Numbered from the stretch's first letter, positions 7,606 to 14,950 are shown. The stretch is 15,301 nt of DNA from an uncultured Clostridia bacterium (GCA_934272745.1 CAKQSI010000049.1:1-15301); one strand, 5' to 3'. The notes: generated by a model from the sequence alone, not told the origin. Numbers and translations are program-made.

Positions 7606-8703
7606 ATGATCAAAGTAGACGAGTACCAGATGCGCATTCGCGACCTTCGTAAGGTGCTGGAAGAAACTTCCGCCGCGCTCGACATCGACGAACAGCGCAA
7701 GAAACTGGACGAACTCAAAAAGGAACAGGAGAAGCCGGAAGTCTGGCAGGATCTGGAGCGTTCCAAACACATCGGAAAAGAAATCAGCGTTCTCGAAAAC
7801 AAGTTGGAAGCCTTTGACGAAACGGCAAACAGCGTGGAAGAATCGGACGCCATGCTGCAACTCATTCTGGAAGAAAACGACGAGAGCATGGTGGACGAAC
7901 TGGAGCAGGAACTGAAAAAAGCCGAAGAAGAAATGGAGCAGATGCGGATCCGTTCGCTGCTGCGCGGCAAGTACGACGCCAACGACGCGCTGGTGACGCT
8001 GCATTCCGGCGCGGGCGGTACCGAAGCCTGCGACTGGACGGAAATGCTGTACCGCATGTACATGATGTACTGCGATAAAAAGGGCTATAAGTTAGAAGAA
8101 CTCGACCGGCTGGACGGCGACGAAGCGGGCATCAAATCGGTGACCTTCCGCGTGGCGGGCGTCAACGCCTACGGGTATTTGAAAGCCGAAAAGGGCGTGC
8201 ATCGTCTGGTGCGTATTTCGCCGTTCGATTCCAACGCGCGGCGGCAGACTTCCTTTTCCTCGGTCGAAGTCATTCCCGAAATCGAAGAAGAGGGCGACAT
8301 TAAAATTTCTCCCGACGAACTGAAAGTGGATACCTACCGCAGCAGCGGCGCGGGCGGACAACACGTCAACAAGACCGAATCCGCTATTCGAATCACTCAC
8401 TTGCCTACGGGGATCATCGTCGCCTGCCAGAACGAGCGCAGCCAGATTCAGAACCGCGAAATGGCGATGAAAATGCTGATCAGTAAACTGATCGAGCGGA
8501 GAGAAGCCGAACGCCTTGCCAAAGAGCAGAGCATCAAGGGCGAAATTAAGAAGATCGAATGGGGCAGCCAGATCCGCAGTTACGTTTTCTGCCCGTACAC
8601 CATGGTAAAAGACCACCGCACGGGCTGCGAAACGGCGGACGTGCAGGGCGTAATGGACGGCAATATCGAGCCGTTTATCGTGGATTATCTCAAAAAATCC
8701 TGA
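7606..8703 (+). CDS. prfB: Peptide chain release factor 2, encoded without programmed frameshift
   Basis: RF2 recognises UGA and UAA in the ribosomal A site and triggers peptide release. The 365-residue product has the stop-codon recognition tripeptide Ser205-Pro206-Phe207 and the catalytic Gly250-Gly251-Gln252, in the same numbering as the Escherichia coli protein. The helical N-terminal domain (about 1-110) is also intact. In most bacteria prfB has an in-frame UGA near codon 25 and a +1 frameshift for self-regulation. Here the matching region reads through SAALDIDEQRKKL with codons GCG CTC GAC ATC and no stop, so the gene is continuous. ATG 7606 is preceded by AAGGAG (7596-7601) with a short four-base spacing. 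The frame stays open further upstream into secA, but that extension is unrelated to RF2. Methylation of the GGQ glutamine by PrmC is expected; prmC is not in the window. Confidence 0.96.
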   Translation: MIKVDEYQMRIRDLRKVLEETSAALDIDEQRKKLDELKKEQEKPEVWQDLERSKHIGKEISVLENKLEAFDETANSVEESDAMLQLILEENDESMVDELEQELKKAEEEMEQMRIRSLLRGKYDANDALVTLHSGAGGTEACDWTEMLYRMYMMYCDKKGYKLEELDRLDGDEAGIKSVTFRVAGVNAYGYLKAEKGVHRLVRISPFDSNARRQTSFSSVEVIPEIEEEGDIKISPDELKVDTYRSSGAGGQHVNKTESAIRITHLPTGIIVACQNERSQIQNREMAMKMLISKLIERREAERLAKEQSIKGEIKKIEWGSQIRSYVFCPYTMVKDHRTGCETADVQGVMDGNIEPFIVDYLKKS

Positions 8704-8710
8704 TGAGAGG

Positions 8711-8835
8711 AAAAGCCTGTATATTTGCGTTGCCTGCAATAGAAAGGCGCGTATAATTGACTGGTTTGCATAACAGGAAAGCCTGTTGAATAAAGAAGCC
8801 CGCATAATTTAAAGTTCGCAAATAAAAAAGCCCGC
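8711..8835. repeat. Degenerate tandem repeats after prfB
   Basis: Related units include AAAGCCTGTATATTTGCG near 8711, AGGCGCGTATAATTGAC near 8745, AAGCCTGTTGAATAAAG near 8779, AAGCCCGCATAATTTAAAG near 8796 and AAGCCCGCACCC near 8828. The GTTTGCATAA and GTTCGCAAATAA blocks also recur. Copies are strongly diverged and spacing varies; the last merges into the terminator stem. Confidence 0.5.
8730..8757 (+). promoter_or_regulatory. Promoter-like pair between prfB and the terminator
   Basis: TTGCCT (8730-8735) and TATAAT (8752-8757) are 16 bp apart. Transcription would start near 8764 and meet the terminator at 8825-8870, giving an RNA of about 110 nt. The sequence lies inside degenerate repeats, so the match could be fortuitous. 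Confidence 0.35.
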
Positions 8836-8870
8836 ACCCTGCGGCGAGTGCCAAGGGCGGCGGGCTTTTT
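8825..8870 (+). terminator. Intrinsic terminator of the secA-prfB transcript, probably bidirectional
   Basis: AAAAAGCCCGC (8825-8835) pairs with GCGGGCTTTTT (8860-8870), and CCCT (8837-8840) pairs with AGGG (8854-8857) above a small internal loop. The plus strand ends in five T; on the minus strand the A run gives a T run as well. It lies 122 bases after the prfB stop. Confidence 0.85.
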
Positions 8871-8924
8871 AGCGGAAAGCAGAGTGTGGAGCAAGGAGCG
8901 TTTCGGGAGCGGGACTTTCGCGCG

Positions 8925-8946
8925 GCGTTGCTTTTATGCGCAACGC
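8925..8946 (+). other. Small hairpin in the tsaD upstream region
   Basis: GCGTTGC (8925-8931) pairs with GCAACGC (8940-8946) around TTTTATGC. No T run follows. It lies just before a candidate tsaD promoter, so it is probably not part of the tsaD transcript. Confidence 0.45.
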
Positions 8947-8957
8947 GAAGCGGAGCA

Positions 8958-8987
8958 TTGCTACCGTGTCGCGGCATTTTTAATAAT
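8958..8987 (+). promoter_or_regulatory. Candidate promoter of tsaD
   Basis: TTGCTA (8958-8963) and AATAAT (8982-8987) are 18 bp apart, downstream of the prfB terminator. A start near 8994 would give a leader of about 136 nt. The match is moderate, but some promoter is needed after the terminator to express tsaD and the epimerase. Confidence 0.4.
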
Positions 8988-9071
8988 AAAGCGCGGACTT
9001 GCGGGCGCGGAGCGTTAAGCCTTTTTGCTGGGCGCGGCTTTCGCGGCGCGGAGCCTTAGTCCGGCAGACGG

Positions 9072-9110
9072 TCGGCAAAGTTTCCGCTTTTTGCCGAACG
9101 GCAATTGCCG
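9072..9110 (+). promoter_or_regulatory. Dyads just upstream of the tsaD start
   Basis: TCGGCAAA (9072-9079) pairs with TTTGCCGA (9090-9097). It is followed by the perfect palindrome CGGCAATTGCCG (9099-9110), ending 19 bases before the ATG. They share the core CGGCAA, so they could form alternative RNA structures or be protein-binding sites. The role is inference. Confidence 0.45.
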
Positions 9111-9129
9111 CTTACGTAAAATAATCGAA

Positions 9130-10170
9130 ATGAAAAAAGACGTATTGATTTTAGGAATTGAATCTTCGTGCGACGAAACGGCGGTTTCGGTCGTCAGAAA
9201 CGGACGGGAAGTGCTTTCGGACGCGATTTTGTCGTCCGCAACCGAGCACGTGCCGTTCGGCGGCGTCGTGCCGGAAATCGCCAGCCGCGCCCATACCGAA
9301 GCCATCGACATTGCATATTCCCAAGCCTTGAAAGACGCAGGCGTGACCATGGCGGACATCGACGCCGTTGCCGTGACCTACGGGGCGGGGCTTTTGGGCG
9401 CACTGCTTGTGGGCGTTTCGTACGCAAAAGCCATAGCGTATGCCGAAAATAAGCCGCTCATCGCCGTCAATCACATCCGCGGACACGTTGCGGCGGGGTA
9501 CCTAAGCAGCGACTTAAAGCCGCCTTTTTTGACTCTACTTACCAGCGGCGGACATACCGCTATCGTCCGCGTGGATGGTTTTACCAAAATGCACGTTCTG
9601 GGTTCTACAAGGGACGACGCCGTGGGGGAAGCGTTCGATAAAGTCGCACGGGTCTTGGGGATTCCCTATCCCGGCGGCCCCGGCGTTATGAAGGCGGCAA
9701 AGACCGGGCAGCCGGTCATTCCGCTCCCCAAAATGCTGAAAGGCGACCGCTCGTACGACTTCAGTTACAGCGGACTAAAGACCGCGGTGATCAATTTTTG
9801 CCATACGTGTACCCAAAAAGGGGAACAGATCCCCGTTTCCGACGTGGCTTGCTCCTTTCAGAAAGCGGCGTTGGACGTGCTGCGGGATAAGACCTTCCGC
9901 GCGGTAAAAGAAACGGGGATTAACACCGTTTCGATGGGCGGCGGCGTGGCTGCAAACGATTACCTGCGCGAAATTATGCAAAAGGAAGCCAAAAAACGGG
10001 GCGTAAAACTGTATATTCCCGAAAAAAAACTGTGTACCGACAACGGCGCCATGATTGCCGCGGAAGGGTACCTGCAATACACGTATTCGTCCGTGCGGGC
10101 GGGGCTGGACCTCAACGCGCAGGCGACTATTCCCGATTTTACGGAGGCGTATGGTGAAATTCGGCATTGA
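9130..10170 (+). CDS. tsaD: tRNA threonylcarbamoyladenosine synthase subunit TsaD
   Basis: TsaD transfers the threonylcarbamoyl group to A37 of ANN-decoding tRNAs, working with TsaB and TsaE after TsaC/TsaC2 makes the adenylate. The 346-residue product has the ASKHA opening ILGIESSCDETA, the metal ligands His115 and His119 in NHIRGHVAAGY, SGGHTAI, FSYSGLKTAVI and the third metal ligand Asp304 in CTDNGAMIA. Length is normal. ATG 9130 matches the conserved start MKKDVLILG, although no purine-rich ribosome site lies in the preceding 20 bases; upstream in-frame codons only give low-complexity sequence. Its 3' end overlaps the epimerase gene by 20 bases. The partner genes tsaB, tsaE and rimI, often close by in Bacillota, are not in the window. 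Confidence 0.96.
   Translation: MKKDVLILGIESSCDETAVSVVRNGREVLSDAILSSATEHVPFGGVVPEIASRAHTEAIDIAYSQALKDAGVTMADIDAVAVTYGAGLLGALLVGVSYAKAIAYAENKPLIAVNHIRGHVAAGYLSSDLKPPFLTLLTSGGHTAIVRVDGFTKMHVLGSTRDDAVGEAFDKVARVLGIPYPGGPGVMKAAKTGQPVIPLPKMLKGDRSYDFSYSGLKTAVINFCHTCTQKGEQIPVSDVACSFQKAALDVLRDKTFRAVKETGINTVSMGGGVAANDYLREIMQKEAKKRGVKLYIPEKKLCTDNGAMIAAEGYLQYTYSSVRAGLDLNAQATIPDFTEAYGEIRH
10143..10156 (+). promoter_or_regulatory. Ribosome site for the epimerase gene inside tsaD
   Basis: GGAGG (10143-10147) lies within the last tsaD codons. It is 3 bases before ATG 10151 and 6 bases before GTG 10154, so either could be the start. Both lie upstream of the tsaD stop, pointing to translational coupling. Confidence 0.6.
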
Positions 10171-11026
10171 AAACGAAATGATCCGCGTAGAGGCGGAAGA
10201 CAAAGGAGCGCAACTTTCGTCCGTTTATTTTAAGCAGACGGGCACGGAATACCTTTGGCAGGGCGACGAACGCTACTGGACGGGACGGGCGTACAACCTT
10301 TTTCCCGTCGTCGCGCGGCTGACCGACAAAACGTACACCGCGGACGGAAAGACCTACCGGATGGGTACGCACGGCTTTGTGCGGAATGCCACGTTGCAGG
10401 TTGTTCGCCGCAGTAAAACGCGCATGACGTTTGCGCTGACCGATAACGAGGAAACGCGCAGGGAATACCCTTATGCTTTCCGCTACTTTGTGACCTACGC
10501 GCTGTACGGTTCTACCTTAAAGGTGACGTACCGGGCGGAAAACACGGGCGATAAGCCGCTGCCGTTTGCGTTCGGCGGACACCCCGGATTTCGCGTTCCG
10601 CTTGCCGCGGGCGAGAGGTTTGAAGACTACCGCGTACTTTTCCCCCGCGGGGCGAAGCCGCAGCAGATCCGCATGACCGAGGACTGCTTTGTTGCGGGCG
10701 GGGAAGATAATTTTGCGCTCAATCGCGGCGCGCTTTCTTTGCGGCACGACCTGTTCGATCACGACGCGATCGTGCTGAAGGACGCCGGCGGCGCCGTCAC
10801 TCTTGCGGGAAGCGCGGGGCACGGCGTTACGGTGCGCTTTCCTGAGATGAAATACGTCGGACTGTGGCACAAGCCCAAAACCGACGCACCCTATCTTTGC
10901 ATCGAGCCGTGGGAAAGTCTGCCTTCCCGCGCGGGCGTGATCGACGATATGGCGACCAAACCCGATATGACCCGTCTTGCCCCGGGCGCGGCGTACGAAA
11001 ACGGCTTCAGCGTAAAGTTGTTTTAA
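10151..11026 (+). CDS. Aldose 1-epimerase family protein, LacX-like
   Basis: Members interconvert the alpha and beta anomers of aldoses in the cytoplasm; for the LacX branch the exact sugar is often unknown. The 291-residue product opens with KFGIENEMIRVEAEDKGAQL and has TEYLWQGDERYW, both typical of this branch. Likely catalytic residues are His74 (THGFVRN), His144 (FGGHPGF) and the general base Glu252 (CIEPWESL). Length fits the family, and no signal peptide is present. It overlaps tsaD by 20 bases, with its ribosome site inside tsaD, so the two are probably co-expressed even though their functions are unrelated. ATG 10151 is given as the start; GTG 10154 has better spacing and would remove one residue. 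A terminator follows 260 bases downstream. Confidence 0.9.
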   Translation: MVKFGIENEMIRVEAEDKGAQLSSVYFKQTGTEYLWQGDERYWTGRAYNLFPVVARLTDKTYTADGKTYRMGTHGFVRNATLQVVRRSKTRMTFALTDNEETRREYPYAFRYFVTYALYGSTLKVTYRAENTGDKPLPFAFGGHPGFRVPLAAGERFEDYRVLFPRGAKPQQIRMTEDCFVAGGEDNFALNRGALSLRHDLFDHDAIVLKDAGGAVTLAGSAGHGVTVRFPEMKYVGLWHKPKTDAPYLCIEPWESLPSRAGVIDDMATKPDMTRLAPGAAYENGFSVKLF

Positions 11027-11049
11027 CGGGGAACTATCTATTGTCGTTT

Positions 11050-11168
11050 ACAGGGGCGACCTTCGGTCGCCCGCATAGGAAGTGCCTGACGCTTTTTGTT
11101 GTCGGGAGGTTTGATTTTCGCGGGCGGCGGGATTCGATTTCTGCGGGCGATTGTGAATCGCCCCTACT
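11050..11168. repeat. Hairpin-bounded, REP/MITE-like repeat element
   Basis: The left end has GGGCGAC (11054-11060) paired with GTCGCCC (11066-11072) around CTTCG. The right end has GGGCGATT (11145-11152) paired with AATCGCCC (11156-11163) around GTG. The outer edges ACAGGGGCGA and TCGCCCCTAC are near inverted copies, so the 119-bp unit is symmetric. From general knowledge, such AGGGGCGA-type hairpins recur as intergenic repeats in gut Clostridia. No reading frame is present. Confidence 0.6.
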
Positions 11169-11283
11169 TAAGGTTGTCAATCGTACTCTAAAATTTGTGG
11201 CGAAGAATAAACCAAATGAAGCGCCGGGTGTGATACAACGATAAAACGTAAGATAACGTAAAACGGCAAAGCACGAAAAACGC

Positions 11284-11322
11284 AAAAAAGCGGCGGGGCT
11301 GATATTCAGCCCCGCCGCTTTT
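11284..11322 (+). terminator. Bidirectional intrinsic terminator after the epimerase gene
   Basis: AAAAGCGGCGGGGCTGA (11286-11302) pairs perfectly with 11306-11322 around TAT. Its A run on the left and TTTTCGTT on the right allow termination on both strands. It is the first strong terminator after the tsaD-epimerase pair. Confidence 0.88.
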
Positions 11323-11530
11323 CGTTATATATTTTGAAGGAGGTGTGTAAGCGTTATTAAAAGTGCGGTAAACGGTTTTTCCGTATTACGAAGAAAGAAA
11401 CGAATTTCAAAAGGAAATTGTTTTTTGCCTTTCGCTTTCGTATGCCCGCTTTCTTTTACACCTACAGTTTACCGCCGGTAAATGAAAGCAGTATGAAAAA
11501 TCAAAAAAAGTCCAAAAAATTTTTGGGCGA

Positions 11531-11580
11531 AAATAAAAAAGGGGGCGCCCGCGGCGGAATTTTCCGCCGCGGGCGCCCCC
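11531..11580 (-). terminator. Intrinsic terminator of the beta-helix enzyme gene
   Basis: GGGGGCGCCCGCGGCGGAA (11541-11559) pairs perfectly with 11562-11580, leaving a TT loop. On the minus strand six T and then ATTT follow (11540-11531). It lies about 170 bases after the stop of the minus-strand gene. The plus-strand tail CTTTCTTTC could give weaker termination that way too. Confidence 0.85.
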
Positions 11581-11750
11581 CTTTCTTTCGCTATCGATAA
11601 AGTTTTCAGAACGTGCGCCGGCGGGAAACTCCAAACGCGGGGGTTAAATTTCCAAAGCGGGATTTTTTCCCCGACCAAAGTAAAATTTCTTTCAGCCAAA
11701 AGAGGAGGCGCTTTCCTGAAAAATTTCAACCAGCCTGAAAAATCCCGCTT

Positions 11751-14714
11751 TTAACTGATCAGATTGCAGTCGGTAAACATCACAAGCAGGCAGTCGTCAA
11801 AGTCCGCGCGCACGCCGACGTCTACCGTCAGGTCGCGGTCCAGCAAAAAGCGCAGCATTTCGTCGCGCCAAGGGGCGGTGGAGGAGAAACTGTAACCGTC
11901 GCCTTCCACGTCTTTGGTAAACAGAACGCGTTTGGTGCGGGAATCGCGCACAAACAGTTGCGCTTTGCCGTTGACGCGGATTTTCAGTTCAAACCGATGC
12001 CAGCCGCCGAGGAGGTACAAACCTTGGTACAGGTTACATTCCTTGCCGCGGATCGGCTCGATACGCCCGCAGCGCTTGCCGTAGAAGCATTCTTCCGAAA
12101 CGGCAGCCTTTTCGTCGTAGCACCAGTTGGCAAGTCCGGTGATCCAGTAGGGATTCTGCTCCGCAGGTCTTCTCATAAAGTCGCCGTACACGAAGTCGCC
12201 GGTGGAGTTCAGTCCGCAGTCGGTCAAAGCCGAAGTCACGCGCATGGGGCCGAACGTCGTGCGGCTCCAGTAATCGTTGTCTTCAAACAACACGTCGCAC
12301 ACGGGCGAGTAGTCGTCGGTTTCGGAATTGTCGTACGGCTGCTTGCCGTAGTAGGGGTTGTCAAAATAGCCGCCGATTGCCACGTTGCCCTGCAAAATGG
12401 TGTCTTTTACGACCAGATGACGGATTTCCGTGCGGGAAAGATCGGGATCGTCCGTACCCCAGACGCAGAACGAGATGGCTCTGCCCGTCCAGTAGAAAGT
12501 GTAGAAATAACTGTGCAGCACCACGAAGTTTTCCACGCTCTTGTTTTTCCCGGGGTAAGCGGGCATCCAGAAAAAGTCGCGCGGGTCGCTGTAGCAGGCG
12601 CCGAACGCAATGCCGTCGTCGTTGATGTTAAAGCGGCAGAACGCAACCAGCGTGTTGGTGGCGCCCGACGGCCAGATGCCGTCCGCGCCCGTGCATTTGC
12701 AGGCGGTGGCAAGCACGTTGGCGATAAAACCGTTGCGGCAGCCTTTTACCGTAACGTGCGCCGCGCTGGAACGGATCATCGTGACGTCCGAAATCTCGTA
12801 CCGGTTGCATTCGATAAATCCGATCGGGGTGACGTGGGTACGATCCTGACAGCCTACGCATACGTTGTCGCCGATGTAGTCGAAATGTCCGTCCGGACTG
12901 ATGGAAGCCTGATCCCACATGCGGAGTACGCCCTTGCCGGTCAGTTTTACGTTCTCTTCGCGGGAAGCGTAAATCAAAGGCAGGTTGCCGCAGCGGCTGT
13001 TCGCCGCCCAGTTGATGCCGGTGACCGCGGCGTTATGTCCGAACGCGGGCAGCACTTTGTAATAGGAAAGGTCGTCGCTTTCCCAAAGGACGGAGCCTTT
13101 TTCGAGGTGCAGATCGACGTTGCTTTTCAAGAACAAGCGGGTTACGCGGTAGCGCTTGCCGTAAAAACTCTCTTCGCCGGGGACGATCACTCTGCCGCCG
13201 CCCTGCGCGTGAACATAATCGATCGCGCGCTGAATGGCGTCCGTATCGTCGGTAAATCCGTCGCCGGCAGCAAGGAAAGGCGCGTCGGTCACTTTGACCG
13301 AAAACGCGGGGAGAGTAAACGCGTACGGGTTTTCCACTAAATCCCGCCAGTTTTCCACCGTCATGCGCGGCGAAAGGGGGAGGAAGGTGCCGTCTTCTTT
13401 CCTAAGAACCGCCAGAAATTCGGAAGAAAGCAGCGTGCCTTTTTCGGCTTTCCACGGGAAAGTCGCGCAAAACGCTCCCGTTTTATCGGGTATGGCGGTG
13501 GCAAGCAGTTTCAGGTCGTCCAACTCGGTGTCGCTGAGGACGTGGGGGAAGGTACGGTAAATTTCCACCGTCTTGCCTTTTTCGGTCAGTTTACCGCAAA
13601 GAGTGATGGTTTCGCTTGCTTTATCCGCCGTGCAGGAAGTAAGAACGCCTGCGTGGGGCAGAATTTTTTCTTCCTCTTCAAAGGAAATTTTGCGGACGGT
13701 CAGATCTTCGGCTTCGGCAAAGACCAGTTTCAAGCCGATCAGTCTGCCGGTTGCGGCGGGGACGTCGGACAGGTTGCAGTAGACCGTCATAAAGTCGTTT
13801 AATCCGGTAAAGGAGAAGAACTTTTTCTTGTCTTCGGAATATGCCGGGCTTTCTTCGGTCATGAAGTAAAGCGTAAACGCCGCCTTGCCGGACTTGGTTT
13901 TGAGGTTCAGCATCACGGTGTTTTTGATCGCCAGTTCGACGTTGCAAACCGTTTCTTTTGCGGTTTTCAGCGAGGGGAATTCCAGCACGGCGCCCTTTTT
14001 CGCGGCAAAGGTCAAAAGGTCGTTTTCGTGACGAAGCGTGCCGTTTTCGGTGCGGAATTCCTTGTCGAGTCCTGCGCCTTTCAGCGAAAAATCAACGATC
14101 GTACCGCAGAAAAGGGTGTCGAAAGTCATAATTCCCTGCCAGCCGGGCGCATCTTCGTCCGCATAGAGAGTAAAGGAAATTTCGTCCACGGCGCCTTTTA
14201 TGGGGCTGCCGGCAAAGTTGAAATAAACCACGTTGTAGCCGTACGCGTTCAGGTATACGGTGCGGCTGTCGGTTTTGCCGCCGGAAGTGATGGTCGCGGT
14301 GAGATAGGAGTGCGAAAGCAGCAGCGGATCGGGCGCCCCCTGCGAAATTTTGTTTTCCGCCATATCGCGGAAGTAAGTGGAGTCGTGCTCGCCCCCGTAG
14401 GAAGAGAACGCGAATTTCAACGCGGGCGTTTTGCTGAGATCCAGCGCTTTTTCGGGGCGGAAGATCACGGTTTTGTTTTCGTGCGTTTTGGTGGTGGCAT
14501 GGGCGCGAAGTCCGGTCTTGCCCACGGTCACGATATCGTTCTGGTCCAAAGCGACGGCTTCTAATTTTTCCACGTTTTCGCCGGCGGAAAAGCGCTTGCG
14601 CGTTTTCTCGTCCGAAAAATCGCAAAGGACGCGCTCGTTTAAAAGCAGAAGCCGGCAGTTGGCGGCGGAATCTCTCGAAACCGCGATTTTGGAGGGATTT
14701 TCCCAAGTAATCAT
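11751..14714 (-). CDS. Large right-handed beta-helix glycoside hydrolase-like protein (GH28/GH49-type)
   Basis: The 987-residue product has three parts. Residues 1-475 look like beta-rich, sandwich-type domains with no signature I can name. Residues about 480-850 form a pectin-lyase-like helix opened by DGFTDDTDAIQRAID (485 onward). Residues about 855-987 resemble a C-terminal carbohydrate-binding-like sandwich. In the helix, GADGIWPSG (Asp678) and NINDDGIAFG (Asp699, Asp700) match the three catalytic aspartates of GH28 polygalacturonases and GH49 dextranases. The usual GH28 second Asp of NTDGxD is Trp here, and I do not find GHG. There is no signal peptide, so the enzyme is probably intracellular and acts on imported oligosaccharides. 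ATG 14714 follows GAGGT at 8 bases. It is transcribed alone from a strong promoter with a long leader. The substrate is unknown; family placement is fairly sure, activity is not. Confidence 0.82.
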   Translation of the reverse strand: MITWENPSKIAVSRDSAANCRLLLLNERVLCDFSDEKTRKRFSAGENVEKLEAVALDQNDIVTVGKTGLRAHATTKTHENKTVIFRPEKALDLSKTPALKFAFSSYGGEHDSTYFRDMAENKISQGAPDPLLLSHSYLTATITSGGKTDSRTVYLNAYGYNVVYFNFAGSPIKGAVDEISFTLYADEDAPGWQGIMTFDTLFCGTIVDFSLKGAGLDKEFRTENGTLRHENDLLTFAAKKGAVLEFPSLKTAKETVCNVELAIKNTVMLNLKTKSGKAAFTLYFMTEESPAYSEDKKKFFSFTGLNDFMTVYCNLSDVPAATGRLIGLKLVFAEAEDLTVRKISFEEEEKILPHAGVLTSCTADKASETITLCGKLTEKGKTVEIYRTFPHVLSDTELDDLKLLATAIPDKTGAFCATFPWKAEKGTLLSSEFLAVLRKEDGTFLPLSPRMTVENWRDLVENPYAFTLPAFSVKVTDAPFLAAGDGFTDDTDAIQRAIDYVHAQGGGRVIVPGEESFYGKRYRVTRLFLKSNVDLHLEKGSVLWESDDLSYYKVLPAFGHNAAVTGINWAANSRCGNLPLIYASREENVKLTGKGVLRMWDQASISPDGHFDYIGDNVCVGCQDRTHVTPIGFIECNRYEISDVTMIRSSAAHVTVKGCRNGFIANVLATACKCTGADGIWPSGATNTLVAFCRFNINDDGIAFGACYSDPRDFFWMPAYPGKNKSVENFVVLHSYFYTFYWTGRAISFCVWGTDDPDLSRTEIRHLVVKDTILQGNVAIGGYFDNPYYGKQPYDNSETDDYSPVCDVLFEDNDYWSRTTFGPMRVTSALTDCGLNSTGDFVYGDFMRRPAEQNPYWITGLANWCYDEKAAVSEECFYGKRCGRIEPIRGKECNLYQGLYLLGGWHRFELKIRVNGKAQLFVRDSRTKRVLFTKDVEGDGYSFSSTAPWRDEMLRFLLDRDLTVDVGVRADFDDCLLVMFTDCNLIS

Positions 14715-14921
14715 ACGATGATACCTCGTTTTGTGCGGACGTATCCGCTGTTTTTGTTTTGCGATTGCGGCAGTTTTGCGGGGCGCGGGACGCAAATCGA
14801 CCGGGCTGTTGCTCCGGATTTTCCCGGACAAACGCCGGATGCCGACCGGGTTTGCTGTTTCCGAAAACCGATTCCGGGGTTTTGGCGTTGCGGTCAAACC
14901 CTGGCCCCTGATACTGTTCCT
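14715..14921 (-). promoter_or_regulatory. Long leader of the beta-helix enzyme gene
   Basis: Between the predicted transcript start (near 14921) and the ATG lie about 207 nt. The frame is open upstream to TTG 14897, but its Arg/Pro-rich translation does not look like protein. Small dyads are present, such as GCGGA/TCCGC at 14735-14748 just before the ribosome site. I recognise no known riboswitch. The leader contains one copy of an 11-bp repeat also present in the promoter. Confidence 0.5.
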
Positions 14922-14950
14922 TTTAACATTTTATCATACTTTCCCGGACA
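14820..14950. repeat. 11-bp direct repeat, possible operator pair
   Basis: TTTCCCGGACA occurs at 14820-14830 and 14940-14950, 120 bp apart. The second copy lies inside the spacer between the -35 and -10 boxes of the beta-helix gene promoter. Binding by a repressor is inference. Confidence 0.5.

Larger units (their letters stand above)
8704..9129. other. prfB-tsaD spacer with repeats, terminator and structured leader
   Basis: This 426-base gap has no gene I can support. It holds degenerate repeats built on AAGCCYGYATAATTT-like units (8711-8835), a promoter-like pair, a terminator (8825-8870), a GCGTTGC/GCAACGC hairpin (8925-8946), GC-rich near-duplicate blocks beginning GGCGCGGAGC (about 9005 and 9047), and two dyads just before tsaD (9072-9110). 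Confidence 0.6.
11027..11750. other. Convergent spacer with a repeat element and two terminators
   Basis: This 724-base gap between the epimerase and the beta-helix enzyme genes has no supported gene. It holds a hairpin-bounded repeat element (11050-11168), a terminator (11284-11322), an orphan Shine-Dalgarno sequence (11336-11345), an AT-rich stretch (11346-11540) and the minus-strand terminator (11531-11580). Between 11169 and 11283, and between 11581 and 11750, I see nothing notable. Confidence 0.65.

Noticed and set aside
9025..9129. 35-codon upstream extension of tsaD from a TTG
   Set aside because: Low-complexity translation crossing hairpins; TsaD proteins begin at the conserved segment encoded from 9130.
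11418..11600. Plus-strand frame of 60 codons in the convergent spacer
   Set aside because: It reads through a strong terminator hairpin and has no ribosome site before its start.
11958..13340. Long plus-strand frame of 460 codons opposite the beta-helix enzyme gene
   Set aside because: It is the antisense shadow of a real gene. The minus-strand product has clear motifs, a promoter and a terminator, whereas this one has none.
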